Source: Streptomyces sp. CB09001 (lineage in GTDB: Bacteria; Actinomycetota; Actinomycetes; Streptomycetales; Streptomycetaceae). Taken from it: a DNA stretch of 64,000 nt. The DNA lies in contig NZ_CP026730.1 of assembly GCF_003369795.1 (NCBI RefSeq), positions 868,001-932,000 of the forward strand, read 5' to 3'. The notes beneath the pieces are model-generated. The model saw only the letters and a list, made by a program, of their open reading frames with translations, made no database searches and had not been told where the DNA came from. The translations under genes were made by a program, and so were the position numbers. Position 1 is the stretch's first letter. Each line of letters opens with the position of its first letter. This document shows positions 1 to 8,663 of this stretch, piece after piece.

Positions 1-438
1 GCCCTTGAGGTCGACGACGGTCGACGGCGTGGCCTCGGCGAGGGGGTTGGGGAAGGCCTGGGTCCGAAGGCCCACCAGGTCGATGTAGTGCTGGAGGGCG
101 GTGGAGGACGGCGGGAAGCGCATCGCGCCCATCTCGGCGGTCAGCGAGGGGTCGCAGCCGTCGAAGCCGACGGTGCGCAGGCGGCCGCCGATCCGGTCGG
201 CCTCGTAGACGACGGGCCGCAGGCCCATCTTCATCAGCTCGTAGGCGGCCACGATGCCGGACAGACCGCCGCCGACGACGGCGACCTCGGTGCCGTGCTC
301 GGTGGCGGGTATCTGGCCGAGTCCCGCCGGGTGGGCGAGGAAGTCGTCGTACGCGTAGGGGAAGTCCGGCCCGAACATGGTGATCGGCGGCTGCTGCTCG
401 GCTGCGTGCTCGATCGCGTTGGGCACGGTGGACGTCAT
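1..438 (-). CDS. davB: L-lysine 2-monooxygenase-like flavin monoamine oxidase (3' end cut by window)
   Basis: The first 146 residues of an FAD-dependent amine oxidase; the rest lies beyond position 1. The Rossmann dinucleotide motif VVGGGLSG (about residues 53-60), the acidic end of the second strand (VVYEAD) and the GGRLRT motif are visible. The N-terminal stretch FGPDFPYAYDDFLAHPAGLG closely resembles what I remember of Pseudomonas DavB, which converts L-lysine to 5-aminovaleramide, CO2 and water. The ATG at 438 follows AAGGAG about 10 nt upstream. The gene begins 63 bp after the DavA-like amidase, so the two are probably one transcript and consecutive pathway steps. Other amino acid 2-monooxygenases (tryptophan, phenylalanine) are possible, and the substrate-binding C-terminal part is not visible. 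Confidence 0.8.
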   Translation of the reverse strand, partial: MTSTVPNAIEHAAEQQPPITMFGPDFPYAYDDFLAHPAGLGQIPATEHGTEVAVVGGGLSGIVAAYELMKMGLRPVVYEADRIGGRLRTVGFDGCDPSLTAEMGAMRFPPSSTALQHYIDLVGLRTQAFPNPLAEATPSTVVDLKG

Positions 439-501
439 GGGGTACGGACTCCTTGCACGGGTGGAAGGGTGGAACGGGTGGCGGGACGCGCGGTCCGGTA
501 C

Positions 502-1290
502 TCAGCCGAGTGAGCCGTAGAGACCGGGGCGACGGTCCTTCAGGTACGGGTTGGTCTCGCGGGACGCGGCCAGGAAGGCCGGGTCGACGTCGGCGAGGAT
601 CAGCTCCTCCGCCCGCCCGGCGCGGGCGCGGGCGACGCCGTCGGGCCCCGCGAGGGTGGACAGGCCGACGAACTCGAACTCGCCCTCCCGGCCGACGCGG
701 TCGACGTACGCGACGTACATCTGGTTCTCGAAGGCCCGCACCGGCACGACCGACTCGGCGACGAACTGGAACGGGTGCATCTGCGCGGTCGGGACGAGCA
801 GCAGGTCGGTGCCGGCCAGGGCGTGGGCGCGGACGTTCTCCGGGAACTCGACGTCGTAGCAGATCATCAGGCCCACGGTGAGGCCGTCCAGCTCGGCCTG
901 GACGACGGGCTGCTCGCCGGAAGTGAAGTGGTCGCGCTCGAAGCAGCCGAAGAGGTGGGTCTTGCGGTAGCCCGCGAGCCGGGTGCCGTCCGCGGCGACG
1001 AGCTGGACGGAGTTGAAGACGCGCTCGCCGTCCCGCTCGGGGTAGCCGTACGCGACGGCCAGGCCGTGGCGACCGGCGATCTCCGCGACGGCGTCGGCCG
1101 CGTCGCCGTCGGCGGGTTCGGCGAGGACGCCGACGGCGTCGCCGATGGCGTATCCGGTCAGGAACAGCTCGGGGGTGACGAGCAGCGCGGCTCCCGCGGC
1201 GGCGGCGCGGCCCGCGGCCTCGTCCAGGACCTTGAGGTTCTCGGCGGTGGAGCCGGGGCGGCCGGAGCTCTGGAGCAGGGCGGTGCGCAT
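502..1290 (-). CDS. davA: 5-aminovaleramidase-like carbon-nitrogen hydrolase
   Basis: A 262-residue nitrilase-superfamily enzyme with the complete Glu-Lys-Cys triad: E41 in PELFLTGY, K110 in YRKTHLFG and C144 in MICYDVEFPEN. Length and several stretches (LFLTGY-IG, YGYPER, NSVQL, YRKTHLFG, CYD-EFPEN) agree with Pseudomonas DavA as I remember it, which hydrolyses 5-aminovaleramide to 5-aminovalerate and ammonia. It lies immediately upstream of a DavB-like monooxygenase on the same strand, which supports this over a generic amidase call. The enzyme should be cytosolic, as no signal peptide is present. Substrate assignment rests on family resemblance and gene pairing; amidase chemistry itself is secure. 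Confidence 0.85.
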   Translation of the reverse strand: MRTALLQSSGRPGSTAENLKVLDEAAGRAAAAGAALLVTPELFLTGYAIGDAVGVLAEPADGDAADAVAEIAGRHGLAVAYGYPERDGERVFNSVQLVAADGTRLAGYRKTHLFGCFERDHFTSGEQPVVQAELDGLTVGLMICYDVEFPENVRAHALAGTDLLLVPTAQMHPFQFVAESVVPVRAFENQMYVAYVDRVGREGEFEFVGLSTLAGPDGVARARAGRAEELILADVDPAFLAASRETNPYLKDRRPGLYGSLG

Positions 1291-1599
1291 GCGTGTTCCT
1301 CACCGGTCGCAAGGGGGCTTCAGGGGTCGGATAGACGGTACGGTCGCCGGACTCGGCCGGACAAGACGGACCTGTTGCGCGCCGGTGAGCGGATCGTTGC
1401 GTGCCCCGGGCACCCCACGGCGATTCGTTGCGCCCCGTGCGGCGGGTGCGGTTCTCGTCCCCCGGGAGCCGACCGGGACGGCCCTGCCCGCCGCGCGGCG
1501 GAGGTGGCTCCCGTCCTGGGCCGGCTGTGGTGCGGGTGCGGCGCCGGGACAGTGGGGACCGTTCGGTTCACCGGCTTCGTTCCACGGGAGACGACCGCC
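1291..1599. other. intergenic region upstream of davA with GTTGCG direct repeats
   Basis: This 309-bp stretch separates davA (minus) from the secreted-protein remnant (plus), so it should hold their divergent promoters. I see no convincing ORF. Three direct copies of a GTTGCGYSCC-like decamer start at 1374, 1396 and 1427. Their spacings of 22 and 31 bp are close to two and three helical turns, as in a binding site for an oligomeric regulator of davA. No clear -35/-10 pair stands out. Confidence 0.3.
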
Positions 1600-2290
1600 A
1601 TGAAACGCCGTACCGCGACCGCCGCACTCCGCGCCGCCCCGCTGCTCACCGCCGTCACCACGGGCGCGCCCGTCGCCGCCGGCCCCGACGGGAAGCCGCA
1701 CGACGGTCCGCTCCCGCGGGAGGCCGCCGCCCTGGCCGGCACCGCCAAGCCGTACCGGCCGGCGGGGGACGACGTCACCCTCACCTTCGACGCCCGTCTG
1801 GCGGCCGAGGACAAAGAGGACCCCTGGAGGCGCCCGGGACCTTCGAGTGCAGCCACTGCCTGAACGGTGAGGGGCGCGGGCCGAGGCAACCGTGGACTGT
1901 CTCCTGACCGGCGGTGAAGTGGCCGTCGTCTCCGGCGTCATCACCGACTCCGGCCTCCCCGGCGCCGAGGGGAAGCGGGTCGGTCGTTCGGATCAGGTCG
2001 GATCCAGGCGACGGTGCCTTGTGGCCCACCGAGCGGGGTCTGGTGCGTGCAGCTGCAAGGCGGAGGAGGGCGGCAACGCGATGGGGCCCCGCGCGAGCGC
2101 AGCCGAGCGTGGGGGAGCTGACAACCGACGACAACGCCGCTGGGGGCACCTCCCACGCCCTTCGGGCAGTGGGGAGTGCGTGCCAGACCCCGCGAACCCG
2201 GCATGATCCGGACGACACCCCGGTGCGTGGGGCCGGCGCCCTTCGAGAAGGTCAGGAAGGGGACCGGCGACTTCGACGTCGTGCCCCGGC
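1600..2290 (+). pseudogene. remnant of a small secreted protein gene, two frameshifts plus MITE-like insertion
   Basis: An ATG at 1600 behind GGGAG opens an 87-codon ORF with an N-terminal signal-like segment (KRR, then hydrophobic AAPLLTAVTTGAPVAA). The coding sense then continues coherently in other frames: VTLTFDARLAAEDKEDP ends near 1825, LEAPGTFECSHCLNGEG follows in a second frame, and ATVDCLLTGGEVAVVSGVI follows in a third up to about 1980. After a 238-bp inverted-repeat element the sense resumes as PAPFEKVRKGTGDFDVVP (about 2230-2285) and runs into the MFS gene end. This segmented pattern, about one missing base at each of two points, indicates a decayed gene. Streptomyces encode many secreted proteins of this type of unknown function. 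The exact end is uncertain. Confidence 0.6.
1982..2219. mobile_element. MITE-like inverted-repeat element
   Basis: The ends are imperfect terminal inverted repeats: the left end 1982-2001 matches the complement of 2198-2219 at about 17 of 20 positions with a 2-nt gap, around the core CGGATCA. A perfect 11-bp inner inverted repeat (GCGGGGTCTGG) occurs at 2033-2043 and 2183-2193. A GC-rich nested hairpin with a TTCG loop lies at 2140-2186. There is no transposase ORF and the size is about 240 bp, so it fits a non-autonomous element. It sits inside a decayed secreted-protein gene. No clear target-site duplication is visible. Confidence 0.55.
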
Positions 2291-3499
2291 AGCCGCGGCT
2301 GTGGTTCGGGCGGCGCCGGCCAGCGGCAGCGCCGTCAGGACGTACGGCAGCGCGGAGAGCGCGAAGGCGGTGCCGTGGCCCCAGGCCGTGGCCGCTGCCG
2401 CGTAGGCGCCGTAGGTGGCGAGGTTGCCCAGCTCGGTGCCGAGGCCCGCGACCGAGGTCAGGGTGGCCCGCCCGGTGTCGTCGATGCGCTGCTGGAGACG
2501 GGCGTCGGCCAGCACGGTCGCCAGCTGGAAGCCGCCGAAGGCGAGCGCCACCAGGACCAGGGCGGCCGGTGTGCCGGCCAGGCCCCCCACGGCCAGGGCG
2601 AGCGCGGAACCGGTGAGCAGCGCGGCGAACCCGTTGGCCGTCAGGCGCTCCGCCGCACCGGCCAGCAGGCTGCCGGCGGTGGCACCGGCCCAGATCACCA
2701 GCAGCAGCCAGGGCACGGTCTCGGCCGCGACGCCGGTGTCGCGCGCCAGCAGCGGCGTGTACTCGTCGAGCGCGCCCCACACCGCGGTCACGGCCGGTAC
2801 GAGGAGCAGCGCCCCACGCACGGACCGGTCGGCGCGGGCGTCGGCGAGACCCGCGCGCAGGGTCGCGGACCAGCGTTCGCCGCCGCCGGAGGGAGTGCGG
2901 TGCTCGGGGAAACGGGTGGCCACGGCCGCCGCGGCCAGACAGGCCAGCACGCTCGCGGCGCCGACCGCGTGGTAGCCGCCCCAGGCGAACACCGGACCGG
3001 CCAGGCCCATGGCGGACATGGTCGCGGCGATGCCGATCGCCCGGGCCCGGCCCATGACGCGGGCGTAGTCGCCGGCCGCGCCGGCCCGCTCGAGTTCGTC
3101 GTAGACCAGCGCCTCCAGCGCGCCCGAGCCGAGCGCGCCGCCCGCGCCCCACAGCACGAAGCCGAGGGCGAAGGCGCCGTAGGAGGGCGCGAGCACCCAC
3201 AGCGCGAAGCCGGCGGCGGTGAGCAGCGGGCCGAGGATCAGCAGCAGCCGGCGGGAGACGGCGTCGGCCCAGGCGCCGGAGGGCACCTCGAGCAGCACGC
3301 CGGTCAGCGACCACAGGGCGAACAGCGAGGCCGTCTGCCAGACGGACAGGCCGGTGTCGGCGAACAGCAGCGCGTACACCGGGTAGAGCAGGACGAACTC
3401 GTCGCAGAACGCCGAGGCGTACAGCGTGCGCACGAGCCGGTGGGTGCCTGCGGGCGCGTCGGCGGCACGCGCGGCTGAGGGCGGGGGTGAGACGGTCAT
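2252..3499 (-). CDS. MFS transporter
   Basis: A polytopic membrane protein of about 415 residues with roughly twelve hydrophobic segments, rich in Ala, Leu and Gly. The loop after TM2 reads LEVPSGAWADAVSRR, a variant of the major facilitator signature (usually GxLaDrxGrr). The substrate cannot be read from the sequence; drug or metabolite export is the usual role of this type. I chose the ATG at 3499 (MTVSPPP) because GGGAAGG lies about 6 nt upstream; a start at 3529 would add ten residues. The C-terminus is short and Arg/Ala-rich and overlaps the decayed gene on the other strand. Lrp/AsnC-family genes often sit beside exporters, as one does here. Confidence 0.85.
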   Translation of the reverse strand: MTVSPPPSAARAADAPAGTHRLVRTLYASAFCDEFVLLYPVYALLFADTGLSVWQTASLFALWSLTGVLLEVPSGAWADAVSRRLLLILGPLLTAAGFALWVLAPSYGAFALGFVLWGAGGALGSGALEALVYDELERAGAAGDYARVMGRARAIGIAATMSAMGLAGPVFAWGGYHAVGAASVLACLAAAAVATRFPEHRTPSGGGERWSATLRAGLADARADRSVRGALLLVPAVTAVWGALDEYTPLLARDTGVAAETVPWLLLVIWAGATAGSLLAGAAERLTANGFAALLTGSALALAVGGLAGTPAALVLVALAFGGFQLATVLADARLQQRIDDTGRATLTSVAGLGTELGNLATYGAYAAAATAWGHGTAFALSALPYVLTALPLAGAARTTAAAAGARRRSRRSPS

Positions 3500-3647
3500 G
3501 AGGCCTTCCCGAGGGGGCGGATCGGACACCGGAGGTACGGCGTCCGGGGCGGCCCTCGGGAGGAGGCGCTACGGGTGGCGCGGGTGGATCAATGTCGCCA
3601 GGTCATGGCACCGATGCTAGAGGGCACGCGGCGCCCTGCCCACCGGA

Positions 3648-4100
3648 TTACGTGGGCGAACCCGACGAGGAGCGCCGCAGCAGTGGCGAGAGCACCAGCA
3701 CGGACTTGGTGCGCTCCACGAACGGCTCCCCGGCGATCCGCTCCAGGACCCGCTCGAAGTGCCGCATGTCGGAGGCGAAGACCTGGGCGACCGCGTCGGC
3801 GTCCCCGGTGACGGTGGACGCGGCCACGACCTCCTGGTAGCGATCGAGGCCCCGCTGGATGGTCTCGGGCGAGGTGTTGCGGCGGCAGAAGATCTCGACG
3901 AACCCCTCGGTCTCCCAGCCGAGCGCGGCGGGGTCGACCCGTACGGTGAAGCCGGTGATGGCGCCGGTGGCGCGCAGCCGGTCCACGCGCCGTTTCACGG
4001 CGGGCGCGGAGAGGCCGACCGACTGCCCGATGTCCGCGTAGGAGCGGCGGGCGTCCTCGGCGAGGGCGTGCACGATGCGTTCGTCGAGATCGTTCAGCAC
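3648..4100 (-). CDS. Lrp/AsnC family transcriptional regulator
   Basis: A 150-residue protein with the Lrp/AsnC architecture: N-terminal winged helix (LNDLDERIVHALAEDARRSY, then ADIGQSVGLSAPAVKRRVDRL with the recognition helix around residues 30-42) and a C-terminal ligand-binding domain with the TVTGDADAVAQV segment. These regulators typically sense amino acids and form octamers. The GTG at 4100 is chosen because it places the conserved LNDLD motif at the N-terminus; an upstream open frame to 4496 lacks family sequence. It precedes the MFS transporter on the same strand and may regulate it or the nearby lysine-degradation genes. This regulatory link is inference. Confidence 0.9.
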   Translation of the reverse strand: MLNDLDERIVHALAEDARRSYADIGQSVGLSAPAVKRRVDRLRATGAITGFTVRVDPAALGWETEGFVEIFCRRNTSPETIQRGLDRYQEVVAASTVTGDADAVAQVFASDMRHFERVLERIAGEPFVERTKSVLVLSPLLRRSSSGSPT

Positions 4101-4302
4101 TGCGGGTCGTTCACTTCGCTTCTGGTGCGTCCGGGCCCCGGGCGGGTCCGGTGTGGCGAGTCGGGGGCGGCGGTGGCCGTACCCGAAGTAGAACACGAGC
4201 CGGACGGCCACCCGGACACCGAAGACCACCCGGGTGACGGTGTGGACGGGCCGCCGATCAGGCACCCGCAGCGGGCGAAGCCGAGGGCGGCGGGACCGAA
4301 CG

Positions 4303-4713
4303 CTACGAGCCGGACGGTCGGTGACTGTCCGGCTCGCCCGCGGCGGCGCGTGCCTCGGCCGCGTCCGCGGCGTCGAAGCCGATCTGTCCTGGCCGGCCGC
4401 GGGCGGCCTCCTGGGCGTCGATCCAGCGCGTGTGCGCCTCCCAGGCGGCCTGCTTGCTGGTGCCGAGGGCGGCTCCGATCTGCGCCCAGGAGGCACCGGC
4501 CTCGCGGGCGGCGCGGACGGTGAGTTGGCGCCCGTAGGCGGCCTTGCGGGCGACCACCTCGCTGAGCGCGAGCAGTTCGAGGAGCTGGGCGCGGTCCAGG
4601 GCCTCGTCGTCGCTGCCGAACCCGGCGAGGGACTCGCGGGCGCGCAGCTCGTCGAGGCGGGCCACGGCGGTCAGCAGGGTGTGCTGCGGCTCGATGCTCT
4701 GCGGTGTGGTCAT
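4303..4713 (-). CDS. small helix-turn-helix protein
   Basis: A 136-residue soluble protein of unknown function. An N-terminal helical region rich in Leu, Ala and Glu leads to a helix-turn-helix-like stretch near residues 68-90 (AAREAGASWAQIGAALGTSK, then QAAWEAHTRWI). The pattern SW-x-x-(I/V)G-x-ALG-x-x-KQA recurs in the gene at 20151, so they look like members of one family. The ATG at 4713 has no good Shine-Dalgarno sequence, and a 42-bp palindrome ends 10 bp upstream. That suggests leaderless or autoregulated expression. The polar C-terminal tail appears disordered. Confidence 0.75.
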   Translation of the reverse strand: MTTPQSIEPQHTLLTAVARLDELRARESLAGFGSDDEALDRAQLLELLALSEVVARKAAYGRQLTVRAAREAGASWAQIGAALGTSKQAAWEAHTRWIDAQEAARGRPGQIGFDAADAAEARAAAGEPDSHRPSGS

Positions 4714-4722
4714 GCGTCCAGC

Positions 4723-4764
4723 GTCACGTCAGGACGGCTTGACGTCAAGCCGCCCTGACGTGAC
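4723..4764. promoter_or_regulatory. 42-bp near-perfect palindrome, candidate operator
   Basis: Arms 4723-4743 and 4744-4764 are reverse complements except for one position. The centre reads TTGACGTCAA and the outer parts repeat GTCACGTCAGG, so TGACG-type half-sites occur in several copies. It lies between the GuaB1 stop (4784) and the start codon of the small HTH gene (4713). It could be that protein's own operator, or a terminator hairpin for guaB1. The absence of a loop and the nested half-sites favour a protein-binding site. Confidence 0.5.
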
Positions 4765-4783
4765 TGCCGGGCTTCGGGGCGGG

Positions 4784-6268
<1,485 letters not shown>

Positions 6269-6334
6269 TCAGCCAGGGGGAAAGAGCACGTACTTCATTG
6301 TCCCACGGCGGGTGGCCGATCAGCCCCGGGCAGA

Positions 6335-6688
6335 TCATCCAGGCTGGTCAGCGGCCTGCTTGGAGGATCCTCCAGGGCCGAGGGTGACGAAGAGCCCCGG
6401 GCCGCGGTCGGTGGCCTCGGCGAAGACCTCCTCGGCGACGGTCCACTCGTCCGGCCGCGCCTCGGCGTACGCCCGCCAGCCCTCCACGACGAGGACCAGG
6501 CCCCGGTCCGCCGCGCCCACGGGCCAGACGGAGGGGTCGGCGAGGGAGTCGGCGAGCGCGTCCCAGTTCCGGCCGAACCGGTCGGGCAGCGCCAGGTCGC
6601 GGGCGCAGCGGTCCATCAGGCCCGCCTTGTCCGTGACCCCGCCGAGGTCCAGCGTGACCACGAGCCGTCCCGCGGGGTCCTCGGTCAT
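6335..6688 (-). CDS. barstar family protein
   Basis: A 117-residue protein with the barstar fold signature: a short first strand (LVVTLDLGGVTDKAGLMDR), then LALPDRFGRNWDALADSL and a predicted strand ending in WRAYAEARP. Barstar inhibits barnase-type ribonucleases by covering their active site. No barnase-like gene is visible within the window, so it may be a solitary antitoxin or have another partner. It lies 40 bp downstream of the SorC-type regulator on the same strand and may be co-transcribed with it. The C-terminal tail (GSSKQAADQPG) is probably disordered. Confidence 0.8.
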   Translation of the reverse strand: MTEDPAGRLVVTLDLGGVTDKAGLMDRCARDLALPDRFGRNWDALADSLADPSVWPVGAADRGLVLVVEGWRAYAEARPDEWTVAEEVFAEATDRGPGLFVTLGPGGSSKQAADQPG

Positions 6689-6728
6689 GTCGCGCCCCTT
6701 CTCTCCCGCTTCCGGTGCCGATCGGCCG

Positions 6729-7772
6729 TCAGATCCCGTCGGGGTCGGTCCGGTTGAGCGTCGACTTCGGTGCCGAGCCCGCCGTCATCAGGTAGTCCGC
6801 GGCCGAGGTGTCCGTGACCAGGCTGGTGACGAGGCCGGAGCGCAGCACCGCGTCGATGGCCGCCGCCTTGCGCTGCCCGCCCGCGATCGCGACGACCTCG
6901 GGGATACGGCGGAGCTGGTCGGCCTTGACGGTGATGCACCGCTCCCCCAGGTCCCGCCCGACCCGGCGCCCTTCGGCGTCGAAGAGGTGCGCGGACATCT
7001 CGGCGGCGACCCCGAGCGAGGCGTAGTGCGCGCGCTCCTCGTCGCTGAGCATGTCGTGCACCGTCGAGATCCCGGGCTCCCAGGAGCCGATGGAGACGCA
7101 GGCGACCGTGACCTTGTCGAAGTACTCGAAGGCCCGGGCGATCCCGGTCTGGTGCCGCAGCGCCTGCGCGGTGGCCGCGTCCGGCAGGAGCATCGGCGCG
7201 TAGATGGGGTGCGCGTCGCCGCCCGACACCTGGGCGGCACGGCGGACGGCCTCCACCGAGCCGCGCTCGGCGGTCCCGGCGTCGTACACGCCCGTCAGCT
7301 GCACCACGGTGCACGGCGGCAGCCGGTCGAGGGCCGCCGCCATGTGGATGGTCGACCGGCCCCAGGCCAGGCCCAGCACGTCGCCCTCGTTGACCAGCTC
7401 GCCGAGCAGGTCGGCGGCCACCTCGCCCAGGTTCTCCGGGTCCGGTGTCTCCTCGGCGTCGGCCGGGGACTCCACCACGACGGCGTGCCGGAGCCCGTAG
7501 CGGGCCCGCAGGGCGTCCGAGCGCTCGGCGTCCAGCTCGGCCGGCACCCGGATCTCGATGCGCACCAGGTCCCGCTCGAGGGCGGTCTCGAGAACCCTGG
7601 CCACCTTGAAGCGGCTGACGCCGAACTCCTCCGCGATCTGGATCTTGGACTTGCCCTCGAGGTAGAAGCGGCGGGCCATGGCCGCCGCCTGGACCAGCTC
7701 AGCGGGTCCCATCCGCATGGCTGAACGGCCCGCCGACATACCCGACACGGCGATCTCCTCACTGCTGTTCAC
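6729..7772 (-). CDS. SorC/DeoR-type sugar-binding transcriptional regulator
   Basis: A 347-residue regulator with an N-terminal HTH (ARRFYLEGKSKIQIAEEFGV, then SRFKVARVL) and a C-terminal sugar-phosphate-binding domain. The latter shows LGLAWGRST, LTGVYDAGTAERGS and a conserved LGERCITV segment near the end. Members respond to phosphorylated sugars and usually repress carbohydrate genes. The GTG at 7772 is preferred because the downstream VNSSEEIAVSGMSAGRSAMR reads like a normal N-terminus; internal ATGs are alternatives. It follows rpe by 77 bp on the same strand, which suits a link to pentose phosphate metabolism, though the effector is not known. Confidence 0.85.
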   Translation of the reverse strand: MNSSEEIAVSGMSAGRSAMRMGPAELVQAAAMARRFYLEGKSKIQIAEEFGVSRFKVARVLETALERDLVRIEIRVPAELDAERSDALRARYGLRHAVVVESPADAEETPDPENLGEVAADLLGELVNEGDVLGLAWGRSTIHMAAALDRLPPCTVVQLTGVYDAGTAERGSVEAVRRAAQVSGGDAHPIYAPMLLPDAATAQALRHQTGIARAFEYFDKVTVACVSIGSWEPGISTVHDMLSDEERAHYASLGVAAEMSAHLFDAEGRRVGRDLGERCITVKADQLRRIPEVVAIAGGQRKAAAIDAVLRSGLVTSLVTDTSAADYLMTAGSAPKSTLNRTDPDGI

Positions 7773-7849
7773 ACTCTGGATACGCCGTTCATCCTCGCAG
7801 ATTCGGCGCACTTGATCAGCCCTGGCGGGAGCCGTTCACTTTCTGTTCC

Positions 7850-8536
7850 TCAGTGGTCGCAGGACCAGGATGCCTTGGCGGTCGCCGCATCCGCCTGCGT
7901 GCGCAGTGCACGTACCGCCTCGGCCGGGTCGGACGCCCCGTACACCGCGGACCCCGCGACGAAGACGTCGGCGCCGGCGTCGGCGCACCGCTCGATCGTG
8001 GACGCCGAGACACCGCCGTCGACCTGGAGCCACAGCTCCAGACCGTGCTTCCTGATCAGCTCACGGGTGCGCCGGATCTTGGGAAGCATGATGTCGAGGA
8101 ACGCCTGCCCACCGAAGCCGGGTTCAACCGTCATGATCAGCAGCATGTCGAGTTCGGGGAGCAGGTCCTCGTACGGCTCGATCGGCGTCGCGGGCTTGAG
8201 CGCCATGGACGCGCGGGCGCCCTTGGCCCGGATCTCGCGGGCCAGCCGCACCGGTGCGGCGGCCGCCTCGGCGTGGAAGGTGACGGAGCCGGCGCCCGCC
8301 TCCACGTACTGCGGCGCCCAGCGGTCGGGAGCCTCGATCATCAGGTGGCAGTCCAGCGGGGTGTCGGTCGCGCGGGCCAGGGACTCGACCACCGGCACGC
8401 CGAGCGTGAGGTTCGGGACGAAGTGGTTGTCCATGACGTCGACGTGGAGCCAGTCGGCTCCCTCGACCGCCTTGGCCTCGTCCGCGAGGCGGGCGAAGTC
8501 GGCGGACAGGATGCTGGGGTTGATCTGCGCGGCCAT
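7850..8536 (-). CDS. rpe: ribulose-phosphate 3-epimerase
   Basis: A 228-residue TIM-barrel enzyme of the pentose phosphate pathway that interconverts ribulose 5-phosphate and xylulose 5-phosphate. Diagnostic segments are [16 protein letters not shown] at the N-terminus, the metal-site stretch [26 protein letters not shown] and the phosphate-binding GG-SxST-like region ([20 protein letters not shown], then FVAGSAVYG). Length is normal and the catalytic Asp residues are present. It is separated from the receptor/kinase cluster by a hairpin and precedes the SorC-type regulator. Confidence 0.97.
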   Translation of the reverse strand: MAAQINPSILSADFARLADEAKAVEGADWLHVDVMDNHFVPNLTLGVPVVESLARATDTPLDCHLMIEAPDRWAPQYVEAGAGSVTFHAEAAAAPVRLAREIRAKGARASMALKPATPIEPYEDLLPELDMLLIMTVEPGFGGQAFLDIMLPKIRRTRELIRKHGLELWLQVDGGVSASTIERCADAGADVFVAGSAVYGASDPAEAVRALRTQADAATAKASWSCDH

Positions 8537-8589
8537 GTGCCCAAGCCTGCCATGCCCTCCGGGGGTGGGCGGGGATGGGTCCTCGGGTT

Positions 8590-8661
8590 GTGGGGGTTGT
8601 TCTTCGGGTGCGGGTTGTCCGTGGTTGCTCGCGCAGTTCCCCGCGCCCCATTTGGGGCGCG
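8590..8661. repeat. intergenic REP-like repeat ending in a GC hairpin
   Basis: The sequence contains the GCGCAGTTCCCCGCGCCCC motif, which I recognise as a widespread Streptomyces intergenic repeat, followed by a perfect hairpin (CGCGCCCC-ATTT-GGGGCGCG, 8642-8661). The hairpin lies 3 bp past the stop of the solute-binding protein gene, so it probably terminates the five-gene operon. A related copy occurs at 40600-40705. Confidence 0.6.
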
Positions 8662-8663
8662 TC

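Noticed and set aside
2031..2193. Functional small RNA or riboswitch in the inverted-repeat region
   Set aside because: The pattern of terminal and inner inverted repeats within a broken gene is better explained by a MITE-like element.
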